DNA of 6,290 nucleotides from Thermoplasmatota archaeon (GCA_030591285.1 JAUVBH010000098.1:1-6290), one strand, 5' to 3'; numbered from the stretch's first letter, positions 1 to 6,216 are shown. Notes: a model not told the origin generated them from the letters alone. Translations and numbers: made by a program.

Positions 1-1
1 G

Positions 2-550
2 TATGGTTTTAAGGAAACCCTTTACGTGCATAATAGTTTTGGAACAAAGATGGTCCAGCAAGTGATCAGAGAAACTAATTACTCTAAATACATGGATTTC
101 ACCTCTGTCAGCAATTATGTGTCCTTGATATATGTGAAGACAGGTGGTGTTCTCCTTGCATTTGATAACGGACCAACTCCAAATTTTTATATACATTATG
201 ATGACGAGATCTATAAGGATGAACCTTTTGAGATCCAGATCGAAGAGAATTCTCCAGGTATGACGGCTGACAATGTTGAGTGGTTCTTCGATAATACAAA
301 TGTACCTATCGCAACCACCAATGCAAATGAGAATTTCACTCATACTTTTACTGATGAGGGAACTTTCACATGTATAGTTGTTCTGCATACTGAGGAAGGA
401 TATTCTGCAATGAAAGAGGTCACTTTCAATGTGGAGGAGAGGAAAGAAGAAGAATCAGGGTTTGAATTTGCATTCATGGTCATTTCATCTATTTTTATAC
501 TGACCCTGGTATACACATTTATTCGGAATGGAAAAAGGAGAATGAGATAA
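2..550 (+). CDS. C-terminal part of a membrane-anchored surface protein with a PKD-like domain (partial at left edge)
   Basis: The reading frame is open from base 2 with no stop, so the gene almost certainly begins outside the window; the GTG at 26 is only the first start-like codon inside it. About 182 residues are visible. Roughly the middle third to three quarters resembles a PKD/Ig-like beta-sandwich: a short strand pattern around EPFEIQIEENSPG, then THTFTDEGTFTCIVV and a closing strand MKEVTFNVEE, which matches the usual PKD ending of 'tf..pGtytvtl.v....g....~~~v~V'. A charged linker (EERKEEES) follows, then one hydrophobic segment (FAFMVISSIFILTLVYTFI) and a basic tail (RNGKRRMR). The protein is therefore probably exported, with the domain outside and the C terminus in the cytoplasm. 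PKD domains in archaeal surface proteins usually mediate protein or carbohydrate contacts; the specific job here is unknown. The gene is convergent with everything up to the DUF362 gene and its stop lies 14 bases from the end of the dehydratase remnant. Confidence 0.75.
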   Translation, partial: YGFKETLYVHNSFGTKMVQQVIRETNYSKYMDFTSVSNYVSLIYVKTGGVLLAFDNGPTPNFYIHYDDEIYKDEPFEIQIEENSPGMTADNVEWFFDNTNVPIATTNANENFTHTFTDEGTFTCIVVLHTEEGYSAMKEVTFNVEERKEEESGFEFAFMVISSIFILTLVYTFIRNGKRRMR

Positions 551-564
551 GGATATGAAAATGC

Positions 565-660
565 TCAGATCCTGAAATACCGTTCCCTCACATTTGTGAA
601 TCCATTGTTTTTCCATGGAAGCTTATCAAGGTCCACATTGCCTCCGGAGAGTACGATGCC
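565..660 (-). pseudogene. Remnant of the 3' end of a threonine-dehydratase-like gene
   Basis: Read on the - strand from base 660, 31 codons plus a TGA stop (567-565) encode GIVLSGGNVDLDKLPW followed by KNNGFTNVRERYFRI. This aligns without gaps to residues 305-335 of the intact dehydratase encoded at 3821-4828 (GIILSGGNVDLDELPW, then RSNGFTTVMEQDFRY), with 22 of 31 residues identical and the stop in the same place. At DNA level, 581-660 matches 3837-3916 at 58 of 80 positions by hand count, with many differences at third codon positions. The similarity stops abruptly at base 660, where the ABC ATPase stop codon (TAG, 662-660) lies. No start codon or ribosome binding site serves this frame, and the PLP-lysine half of the enzyme is absent, so it is not functional. 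It was probably left when the rest of a second dehydratase gene, or of the original one, was displaced by the importer operon. Confidence 0.85.
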
Positions 661-1661
661 TAAATGTTCTCTTCCTTGAAAGAGCGGAATTTCAATATCT
701 TGACCCTTACCTCATCGTTTCTCTTGAGGCCCTTTAAATGAAAATCGGACCTGGACATGAGGGCTGTCAGGGTATCGCCATTATCGAGAAGGACAGAGGA
801 TTCTATCAAGGGTCCAAGATGTATGAGGTCTGCCAGTTTCCCCTTCGTCCCACCAGTCCAATCATCATCTTCCCATTTCCTTAAAGAGATGTCTTCGGGT
901 CTGATCATTACGGTCCTCCCTTCCTCTCCCGGGAGTTCTATCATATTCGCGTTACCCACGAACCTCGAAACGAATTCGGTCCCGGGTCTTTCGTAAAGGT
1001 CCATGGCACTCCCATTCTGTTCAATAACACCGTTATTCATCACAGAGATCTGATCTCCGACCTCGAATGCCTCTTCCTGGTCATGGGTTACAAAAATGGT
1101 AGTGGTCCCGAGCTCTCTCTGGATAGACCTCAGATCCCTTCGGATCCTTTTCCGGATCTTCGCATCGAGTGCTCCAAATGGTTCATCCAGAAGAAGCACG
1201 TCGGGATATGTGGCAAGTGCACGGGCGATCGCTACCCTCTGCTTCTGACCTCCGGAAAGCTCGTGTGGTCTCTTCTTCTCCATGCCTGATAACCCGACAA
1301 GGGATACGAGTTCATCCACCCTTTTCACAATATCACGCCTTTTCATTTTCATCATCCTCATGCCAAAACCGATGTTTCTCGAAACGGTGAGGTTCGGAAA
1401 TAGAGAGTAGTTCTGGAAAACGAACCCCATTTTCCTCCTGTGGGGCGGAAGTCGATCAATACTTTTTCCCCCAAGCAGGACGACCCCATTATTCTGGGGG
1501 ACGAGACCTGAAATAACTCTCAACATGGTCGACTTCCCACATCCGGAAGGACCGAGTATTGCCATTATCGTACCTTCTTTTACGGTGAGATCCAGTTTTT
1601 TCAACACTTTCTCCTTCCCGAAGGAGACAGATAATCCTTTCAGCTCAATGTCCCCTCTCAT
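660..1661 (-). CDS. cysA: ABC transporter ATPase, sulfate/thiosulfate (CysA) type
   Basis: The 333-residue protein is the cytoplasmic energy-coupling subunit of an oxyanion importer. All ATPase motifs are intact: Walker A GPSGCGKST (37-45), Q-loop Q83 in FQNYSLFP, signature LSGGQ (135-139), Walker B VLLLDEP (155-161), D-loop GALDA (163-167) and switch His193 in VTHDQEEA. Residues from about 235 to 325 form a TOBE-type tail (FVGNANMIE, then VMIRPEDISL), as in the CysA/PotA/ModC group that imports sulfate, polyamines or molybdate. The length is normal for that group. The start ATG overlaps the permease stop as ATGA and is preceded by GGAGGT with a 6-base spacer. The permease and binding protein beside it point to sulfate or thiosulfate. 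The stop codon falls exactly at the join with the dehydratase remnant, but the TOBE region looks complete, so little or nothing seems lost. Confidence 0.88.
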   Translation of the reverse strand: MRGDIELKGLSVSFGKEKVLKKLDLTVKEGTIMAILGPSGCGKSTMLRVISGLVPQNNGVVLLGGKSIDRLPPHRRKMGFVFQNYSLFPNLTVSRNIGFGMRMMKMKRRDIVKRVDELVSLVGLSGMEKKRPHELSGGQKQRVAIARALATYPDVLLLDEPFGALDAKIRKRIRRDLRSIQRELGTTTIFVTHDQEEAFEVGDQISVMNNGVIEQNGSAMDLYERPGTEFVSRFVGNANMIELPGEEGRTVMIRPEDISLRKWEDDDWTGGTKGKLADLIHLGPLIESSVLLDNGDTLTALMSRSDFHLKGLKRNDEVRVKILKFRSFKEENI

Positions 1662-2479
1662 ATTCTAACCTCCATTTTCCTGACCACTGCATTCAGGATC
1701 AGTAAAAGGGAGAAGGGCAGGACCATCAGTACAACCGCGATCGATGTGGCCCCCTGGAAGTCGAAACTCGAATCCGACAGATAATAGATGTAGAGGGGCC
1801 CGGTCGTTATCATTCCGCCAGCGATGAAGAGTGTCGCTCCAAACTCACCGAGGGAGCGGGTGAAGGTGAGGGCTGAACCCGCGATCAGGCCGCTCCTGAT
1901 AGATGGCAGAGTGACGAAAAAGAATGTTTTGGTCTTGTTAGCTCCGAGCGTAAGAGCAGCTTCCTCGACGTTTCGGTCGATCTTTTCGAGGACGGGACAT
2001 AAGGACCTGATCATGAAAGGTGATGTCACGAAAACATGTGCGAGAAGAACACCCGGCATAGCCATAACGACCTTGATCCCATTTTCTTGGAGGATCGGTC
2101 CTAACATACCCATTGGACCGTAAAGCATCATCAGTGAGAGACCGACAACCGCAGTCGGGATCGCGATCGGAAGGTCGATAAGAGACTTAAGGACGGACCT
2201 ACCCGGAAAGTCGTATTTGGTTATGGCGAAAGCCAGTAGCGTTCCTACAACCATGTTGATACAGGTCGTTATCCCTGCGATCACCAGGGAGTTTTTGAAT
2301 GCGTTCAGAGCGTTCTCAGAAGTGACAGCGTCGATGAACGGCCCAACACCATCCTGAAAGGAGAACTTGAAGACCGATGTCAGCGGCAGGATTACCAGAA
2401 ACCCGAAGAGGACGACACCTAACGATATTGTTGACCACTTCGTCAGTTGCCCGAGAGTTCTTCTTCTATCCATGGTCAC
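1658..2479 (-). CDS. cysT: ABC transporter permease, sulfate (CysT) type
   Basis: This is an integral membrane permease (273 residues, or 271 if the ATG at 2473 is used) with about six hydrophobic segments, the first near residues 16-37. The binding-protein-dependent importer EAA loop is clear: EEAALTLGA (172-180) with the conserved Gly179 and LP at 191-192, the site that docks on the ATPase. The stretches DLPIAIPTAVVGL (102-114), LYGPMGMLGPIL (119-130), FVTSPFMIRSLCPVLE (150-165) and TRSLGEFGAT (207-216) resemble CysT more than CysW or ModB. Bacterial sulfate importers usually pair CysT with CysW; only one permease is present here, so it may form a homodimer or have a partner elsewhere. The start is ambiguous: GTG at 2479 is 1 base after the binding-protein stop, and ATG at 2473 is two codons inside. 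AGGGGG at 2489-2484 lies 4 bases from the GTG and 10 from the ATG. Confidence 0.87.
   Translation of the reverse strand: MTMDRRRTLGQLTKWSTISLGVVLFGFLVILPLTSVFKFSFQDGVGPFIDAVTSENALNAFKNSLVIAGITTCINMVVGTLLAFAITKYDFPGRSVLKSLIDLPIAIPTAVVGLSLMMLYGPMGMLGPILQENGIKVVMAMPGVLLAHVFVTSPFMIRSLCPVLEKIDRNVEEAALTLGANKTKTFFFVTLPSIRSGLIAGSALTFTRSLGEFGATLFIAGGMITTGPLYIYYLSDSSFDFQGATSIAVVLMVLPFSLLLILNAVVRKMEVRI
1668..1673 (-). promoter_or_regulatory. Shine-Dalgarno site of the ATPase gene
   Basis: GGAGGT reads on the - strand 6 bases before the ATPase ATG (1661). It lies inside the last codons of the permease gene, which supports both the chosen ATPase start and translational coupling through the ATGA overlap. 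Confidence 0.8.
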
Positions 2480-2480
2480 A

Positions 2481-3488
2481 TCACCCCCTGATATCCGAAT
2501 ACAATCCGTCTATCAGCTCTTCATGAGCTTTCTCCCACCCTCCAAGGTACTCCACCGTGAAATGATCAGATAAGCCCGGGTAGGGGTTCTCGATCGAATC
2601 GTCAACGGATCGGAAATAGTGGTCGACAAAGGCCTTCTGTGATCCTGCCATGAATAGGAAGTTCACGAACTCATCCACCATCTCACGCTCTACCTCTTCC
2701 ACATTCTTGTCAACGATCACAACCTTGTGCTCGGAAAAGATGGTGGAGCTTGGATAGACGATCTCGTAACCCTTTTCCTTCTCACAGCATAAAAGTGCGT
2801 CATTCTCGTAGGTTATCAATGCGTCACCGTAACCAAGGGTGAACTGCGACAGAGCGTTCCTTGCCGATGACTGCCAACAGATCACGTTTTCTATTGTATC
2901 CTCCAGGAGTGTCTCTGCTCTTTCCTTGGCCTCTTCGGGCGTTAAGTTCTCACAACGCCTCAATTCTGATCCATACATAGCGAATATTGACCAGCATGCA
3001 CCCCCTGATGTTCTTGGATCAGCATGTATGATTTGGATATCGTCTTCAGCTAGGTCACCAAAGTCCTGGATGTTCTTTGGGTTCCCTGATCGAACAAGTA
3101 TGACCCACGGCGATATGCTGACGGTCCCTTGATCAGGGAATGTGTTCCAGTCGGTGGTCACGACGCCACCGTTCCTTAACTGGATAGCGTCCCATTCGGT
3201 GGATAAGATCATCACCTCTGCCTCTGCTCCTGTCAGGACCTGGTTTGTGATCCTTCCCGACCCGGCGTAGCTCGTGGTGAAATCCACCTTGCCCCCTGTC
3301 TTTTCCCTCCAGTGTTCCTTAAAAGCTGGTATGATCTCTTCATCAATGACCTCTCCCTTGACGCTGAATCCAAAGAAGGTCACCGTATTGAGGTCGTCAT
3401 CTCCACCGGAAAGATCGATACAACCTGTTAATGATCCTGCTGAAAGGACCAAGACGAACACAATGAGGGTGGGGTATTTCACGTTCAT
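2481..3488 (-). CDS. Sulfate/thiosulfate-type ABC transporter substrate-binding lipoprotein
   Basis: This 335-residue protein is the extracytoplasmic receptor of the importer and the first gene of the operon. The N terminus has a hydrophobic signal (residues 5-20) and a lipobox LTGC with the probable lipidated Cys23, then a Gly/Asp-rich spacer. The rest follows the CysP/Sbp family: FKEHWREKTGGKVDF (56-70), YAGSGRITNQV (74-84), SPWVILVRSGNPKNI (126-140), the anion-loop region DPRTSGGACW (157-166), GYGDALITYENDALL (219-233) and the C-terminal VEYLGGWEKAHEEL (312-325). Its length fits sulfate rather than molybdate binders. Two positions differ from the bacterial sulfate-binding pattern as I recall it: TSGGAR-W has Cys165 for Arg, and the Trp of the WENEA motif is Tyr227. 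There are five cysteines besides Cys23, more than expected for this family. The exact anion is inferred. ATG 3488 has no Shine-Dalgarno site but a TATA-like box at leaderless distance. Confidence 0.87.
   Translation of the reverse strand: MNVKYPTLIVFVLVLSAGSLTGCIDLSGGDDDLNTVTFFGFSVKGEVIDEEIIPAFKEHWREKTGGKVDFTTSYAGSGRITNQVLTGAEAEVMILSTEWDAIQLRNGGVVTTDWNTFPDQGTVSISPWVILVRSGNPKNIQDFGDLAEDDIQIIHADPRTSGGACWSIFAMYGSELRRCENLTPEEAKERAETLLEDTIENVICWQSSARNALSQFTLGYGDALITYENDALLCCEKEKGYEIVYPSSTIFSEHKVVIVDKNVEEVEREMVDEFVNFLFMAGSQKAFVDHYFRSVDDSIENPYPGLSDHFTVEYLGGWEKAHEELIDGLYSDIRG
2484..2489 (-). promoter_or_regulatory. Ribosome binding site deciding the permease start
   Basis: On the - strand AGGGGGTGAT resembles the archaeal GGAGGTGAT site and overlaps the stop of the binding protein (TGA, 2483-2481). 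Pairing over the whole stretch would fit the ATG at 2473 better, while pairing only through AGGGGG would fit the GTG at 2479. The two starts differ by two residues. Confidence 0.55.
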
Positions 3489-3507
3489 AATGATATGTAA
3501 TGTAATG

Positions 3508-3519
3508 TAATTATATTAT
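3508..3519 (-). promoter_or_regulatory. Candidate TATA box of the importer operon (leaderless start)
   Basis: On the - strand ATAATATAATTA is centred about 24-25 bases upstream of the ATG at 3488, the distance expected when archaeal transcription starts at the first codon. No Shine-Dalgarno site lies between them, which fits a leaderless message. A second AT-rich box, CAATATATATTG at 3560-3549, could instead give a leader of roughly 40 bases. Confidence 0.5.
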
Positions 3520-3520
3520 G

Positions 3521-3551
3521 TTGGTGTCAATCCATGATGTATTGGCGTCAA
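3521..3551. promoter_or_regulatory. Tandem TTGGYGTCAA sites at the importer promoter (candidate operator)
   Basis: TTGGTGTCAA (3521-3530) and TTGGCGTCAA (3542-3551) are identical except for one base and are repeated with a period of 21 bases, about two helical turns. They would place a bound protein on one face of the DNA directly upstream of, and touching, the TATA box of the binding-protein gene. Each copy is also partly palindromic (TTG...CAA). A sulfur- or oxyanion-responsive regulator is a reasonable guess; the protein is not known. Confidence 0.45.
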
Positions 3552-3792
3552 TATATATTGAACTGATAAGTTCATCTATTGTTTTACTTTTCTACTGATA
3601 TACAAATGAAGCTGAATAGGATCTACTGTGTCAATTACTATTCTTAGGGTCCAGATAATTATCATTGGTCTTGGGGACTGTTGTAAGTCTCCTGTTTTCT
3701 CTGATCGTCAATACCATTTTTATTGTGTGGAGAACATTGTTGAGATCTATGTGGAACTGATTTTAAGATCAATAATCAAAAATGATTATATA

Positions 3793-3824
3793 TTGGTGTC
3801 AAACCAATTTCATATGGGGGTCAA
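3793..3824. repeat. Second pair of TTGGTGTCAA-like sites, overlapping the dehydratase stop
   Basis: TTGGTGTCAA (3793-3802) is an exact copy of the site at 3521-3530, and TGGGGGTCAA (3815-3824) is a weaker copy with a period of 22 bases. The surrounding sequence also resembles the first pair (ATTATAT before it and TCAATAT after it), so the two blocks look like imperfect direct repeats of about 45 bases lying some 270 bases apart. The last site overlaps the dehydratase stop codon (- strand TGA, 3823-3821). It could be a distal operator or the product of a duplication at the insertion edge. Confidence 0.5.
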
Positions 3825-4828
3825 TATCGGAAATCCTGTTCCATCACCGTTGTGAAACCATTGGATCTCCAGGGAAGTTCGTCAAGGTCAACGTTTCCCC
3901 CAGAAAGAATAATTCCAACCTTCTTTCCCTTTACATCCAGCTTCCCTTCGAGCAAAGCTCCTAGGGGTACAGCCGCTGATGGTTCTACAATGAGCTTCAT
4001 TCTCTCCCATATGGTCCTCATTGCTTTGACGATCCCTTCTTCACTGACGGTAACGATATCATCAACATGTTTCATGATAATGCCGAAATTCAGTTCCCCC
4101 AGGGATGTTTTCAATCCATCTGCTATAGTATCCGGGTTGTTGGAAGGAATTATCTTTCCACTCTTGAAGGAACGATAAGCATCATCTGCGTTCAGAGGTT
4201 CAGCTGCAATTACCTCTGTTTTCTTGTTCACATATTTCACAGCAAGGGCTGTTCCACTAAGCAGGCCCCCACCGCCTACCGGGGCCATTATGATGTCAAG
4301 ATGGTCTATCTCATCAATGAGTTCCAAAGCAGCTGTTCCCTGACCTGCAATGATCCTGGGATCATCATAAGGATGTACGAAATGGGCCCCAGTATGATCA
4401 ACTACCTTCTCCAGGGTCGATTCTCTGGCCTCCAGTGTGGGTTCACAGAATGTTATCTGAGCCCCGTAGGATTTCACTGCTTCGACCTTGACCTTGGGAG
4501 AGTTCTTTGGCATCACTATGTATGCTGGGATCCCCCTATTCCTTGCTGCTAAAGCCAGAGCCTGTGCATGGTTCCCAGAAGAATGAGTTGCCACTCCATT
4601 GACAGCTTCATCATCTCGAAGAGAAAGAACAGCATTTGTCGCACCTCTGAACTTGAAGGCTCCCACTCTCTGCAGGTTCTCACATTTGAAGTAAAGTTCT
4701 CCTCCGGTCATATCGTTTATCGACCTGCTGGTCATGACCGGTGTCCGGTTTACAATACCTTCGATCCTGTAAGCTGCAACCTGAATGTCCTTCAATGTGG
4801 GGATCCACGGATCGACTAGGCTGTTCAT
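3821..4828 (-). CDS. Threonine/serine dehydratase (PLP-dependent, no regulatory domain)
   Basis: The 335-residue protein belongs to fold-type II PLP enzymes (PALP family). It most likely deaminates threonine to 2-oxobutanoate, and perhaps serine to pyruvate, in the cytoplasm. Visible motifs are the PLP lysine in GAFKFRGA (Lys59), the substrate loop SSGNHAQA (83-90), the phosphate-binding PVGGGGLLSG (183-192), and the C-terminal SGGN (309-312) that contacts the PLP ring. There is no C-terminal ACT-like domain, so the length matches catabolic TdcB-type enzymes and serine racemase relatives rather than the isoleucine-feedback IlvA of bacteria; archaeal isoleucine synthesis can also use this short form. 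Racemase activity cannot be excluded. ATG 4828 is preceded by GAGGG with a 6-base spacer. The gene lies 76 bases downstream of the DUF362 gene on the same strand and may be co-transcribed with it. Its last 31 codons have a diverged second copy at 565-660. Confidence 0.88.
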   Translation of the reverse strand: MNSLVDPWIPTLKDIQVAAYRIEGIVNRTPVMTSRSINDMTGGELYFKCENLQRVGAFKFRGATNAVLSLRDDEAVNGVATHSSGNHAQALALAARNRGIPAYIVMPKNSPKVKVEAVKSYGAQITFCEPTLEARESTLEKVVDHTGAHFVHPYDDPRIIAGQGTAALELIDEIDHLDIIMAPVGGGGLLSGTALAVKYVNKKTEVIAAEPLNADDAYRSFKSGKIIPSNNPDTIADGLKTSLGELNFGIIMKHVDDIVTVSEEGIVKAMRTIWERMKLIVEPSAAVPLGALLEGKLDVKGKKVGIILSGGNVDLDELPWRSNGFTTVMEQDFRY

Positions 4829-4834
4829 AATTAT

Positions 4835-4839
4835 CCCTC
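4835..4839 (-). promoter_or_regulatory. Shine-Dalgarno site of the dehydratase gene
   Basis: GAGGG reads on the - strand 6 bases before the ATG at 4828, supporting that start. The 76-base gap upstream also holds AT-rich stretches (for example TTATTAGAATAC around 4866-4877) that might be a promoter, so it is unclear whether the gene has its own message. Confidence 0.6.
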
Positions 4840-4904
4840 GGGGATTGAAGCTATTGGATAATGTATTCTAATAAGGTTTTCGGGTAATCCCGGGGCCAAG
4901 GTGG

Positions 4905-6074
4905 TTATTTTTCCTTGCCAATGAAGTAGTTCCATGCAAGATCTGTTACATAGTTCATCAATCCGCTTTCTTTCATTGAAAGATAAACAGCTTCGTGGGG
5001 GCAGAGTTCGTGGCAGCAGTAACATCTGATGCAGTTTGAGTAGCGGATCTTTGCTTTGTCGTTTACGATCTTAATTGTTTCACCAGCACAATTCTCTGCA
5101 CATATTCCGCATCCAATACATTTCTTATGGGATATTACCGGTTTGTTCGTTGAAAGATAGATGGACATCCGTCTTAGAAACCTTGGAGGATCTGTTAGTA
5201 ATGCTCCCCCCTTAGCAGGTTTGAAAGGTGGGGATAGTTTGAAATCTGCTCCATCTCCGGTGACCTTGATCTTTTCATCGAACTTTATGATGTTAAGGTC
5301 CCTTGCAGCGATCATTATCGGGAGTTTATTCGGATCCAGATCTACCATTCTTGAGACCTGGAGGTCGATGGATGTATGTTCGATACCTGACACTATCAAA
5401 CCAACATCTCTCGGATTTCCCTGTGATGGTCCTTTCTCATCCATTCCCAGGATACCTTCAACGAGAAAGAGGTCGACCTTGCTGAGAACGGTAAGATCCA
5501 GGAGCATTTTGGAAAAGTCTATCATACTGGGGAACCTTGTATGATATTTCACTTTCTCAGTTCCCGGGATAACTCCGAACATTATCTTTGAAGCACAGGT
5601 AAGCCCACAGAACATGTGTGTCTTTATCTTGGGCATTGCAATGATCAGGTCACAGTTTCGTGTATAGTCACAGATGTTGAAGCTCTTGGTGAACTTTCCC
5701 TCGGGTAACTTCTCAATATGTGAATCTGTATTGAAATTGAGTTCACAACCCGTTTCCTCAGCGATCTTTGTCATCCCGGTCGCTTCATATGCTTTCTTCA
5801 ATGAGTTCGGGTTGAAAAGTCCCCCTGGGGAATCACCAATAATGACCTTTGCTCCTCTTTCCTGGAGTTCCAGGACCGTCTCTTTCACAAATACTGGATG
5901 AGTTGTGATTGCCTTTTTTGGATCTGATGCTGAGAGCAAATTGATCTTGAGAAGAACTTTTTTTCCAGTAAGGTCATTGAACTTTGGATAGAGGTCCAGA
6001 TGCTCTTCTACTTGCTTCCTGATCCTGTTTGGATCATACTCTTTGCATCTGGTAACATGAACACTGTGTTCCAT
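4905..6074 (-). CDS. DUF362 protein with a C-terminal two-cluster [4Fe-4S] ferredoxin domain
   Basis: The 389-residue protein has two parts. Residues 1 to about 300 form a DUF362 domain, recognised by LLKINLLS (41-48), VIIGDSPGG (77-85), the conserved PKIKTH (148-153) followed by TCASKIMFGVIPG (159-171), and VEGILGMDEKGPSQGNPRD (205-223). Residues 317-365 are a bacterial-type ferredoxin module with two complete cysteine sets: C319, C322, C325, C329 and C348, C351, C354, C358-Pro, each CX2CX2CX3C. There is no signal peptide or membrane segment, so it should be cytoplasmic. The domain order is common in archaea and anaerobic bacteria, but to my knowledge the biochemical role of DUF362/ferredoxin proteins is unsettled; an electron-transfer or Fe-S-dependent enzyme role is inferred. 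The start at 6074 lacks a clear Shine-Dalgarno site. An 8-base palindrome GGGGCCCC (6079-6086) sits just upstream of it. Confidence 0.88.
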   Translation of the reverse strand: MEHSVHVTRCKEYDPNRIRKQVEEHLDLYPKFNDLTGKKVLLKINLLSASDPKKAITTHPVFVKETVLELQERGAKVIIGDSPGGLFNPNSLKKAYEATGMTKIAEETGCELNFNTDSHIEKLPEGKFTKSFNICDYTRNCDLIIAMPKIKTHMFCGLTCASKIMFGVIPGTEKVKYHTRFPSMIDFSKMLLDLTVLSKVDLFLVEGILGMDEKGPSQGNPRDVGLIVSGIEHTSIDLQVSRMVDLDPNKLPIMIAARDLNIIKFDEKIKVTGDGADFKLSPPFKPAKGGALLTDPPRFLRRMSIYLSTNKPVISHKKCIGCGICAENCAGETIKIVNDKAKIRYSNCIRCYCCHELCPHEAVYLSMKESGLMNYVTDLAWNYFIGKEK

Positions 6075-6109
6075 AAATGGGGCCCCGCTGAGCTTGGGTT
6101 CATTTAGGC

Positions 6110-6136
6110 ATTATTTGATAAAGGTTGTGATATAGA
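6110..6136 (-). promoter_or_regulatory. Candidate promoter of the DUF362 gene
   Basis: On the - strand two TATA-like boxes, CTCTATATCAC near 6128-6138 and CTTTATCAAATAATG near 6110-6124, precede the DUF362 start. With transcription beginning about 25 bases downstream, either would leave a leader of some 20-30 bases. The choice between them cannot be made from sequence alone. Confidence 0.3.
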
Positions 6137-6159
6137 GGTTAACAATGTTGATAGTAAGG

Positions 6160-6201
6160 TTTATAGGTAAATCCTCATTACCGATTTTTGTATTCATATA
6201 T
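6160..6201 (+). promoter_or_regulatory. Candidate promoter region of tRNA-Pro
   Basis: Two AT-rich boxes precede the tRNA on the + strand: TTTATAGG at 6160-6167, which would start transcription about 28 bases before the mature 5' end, and TTCATATAT at 6193-6201, which lies rather close. The region between 6075 and 6216 thus carries divergent promoters for the DUF362 gene and the tRNA. Confidence 0.35.
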
Positions 6202-6216
6202 TTGCCAAACATACGT

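Larger units (their letters stand above)
3489..3820. other. Gene-free spacer between the dehydratase gene and the importer operon
   Basis: This 332-base stretch is AT-rich and contains no convincing gene; the only long frame (+ strand, from 3628) has no family resemblance. It holds the importer promoter and its tandem TTGGYGTCAA sites, a second pair of such sites at the dehydratase end (3793-3824), and two further GTCAAT cores at 3630 and 3707. There are two small perfect inverted repeats: TGAACT-GATA-AGTTCA (3559-3574) and AATCA-AAAA-TGATT (3774-3787). Read on the - strand, the second gives ATCATTTTTGATTATTG just after the dehydratase stop, a plausible T-rich termination region for that gene. 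Confidence 0.6.

Noticed and set aside
660..2479. Molybdate/tungstate importer (ModB/ModC)
   Set aside because: The permease motifs are CysT-like and the binding protein carries the longer sulfate-family motifs (YAGSGRITNQV, TSGGACW, LGGWEKAHEE) rather than those of ModA/WtpA.
3508..3530. Bacterial -35/-10 promoter made of TTGACA and TATAAT on the - strand
   Set aside because: The two hexamers are only about 9 bases apart, not near 17, and other signs in the window are archaeal. TTGACA is part of the repeated TTGACACCAA site.
3628..3855. 75-codon + strand open frame covering most of the spacer
   Set aside because: It starts with GTG, has no ribosome binding site or recognisable family, ends inside the 3' end of the dehydratase gene on the other strand, and overlaps the repeated regulatory sites.
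3821..4828. Cysteine synthase or O-phosphoserine sulfhydrylase, suggested by the neighbouring sulfate-type importer
   Set aside because: The PLP-lysine motif GAFKFRGA, SSGNHAQA and GGGGLLSG are those of threonine/serine dehydratases, not of the sulfhydrylases.
4831..5025. 64-codon - strand open frame between the DUF362 and dehydratase genes
   Set aside because: Most of it overlaps the 3' end of the DUF362 gene in another frame, and the protein is an arginine/leucine/proline-rich shadow without family signs.
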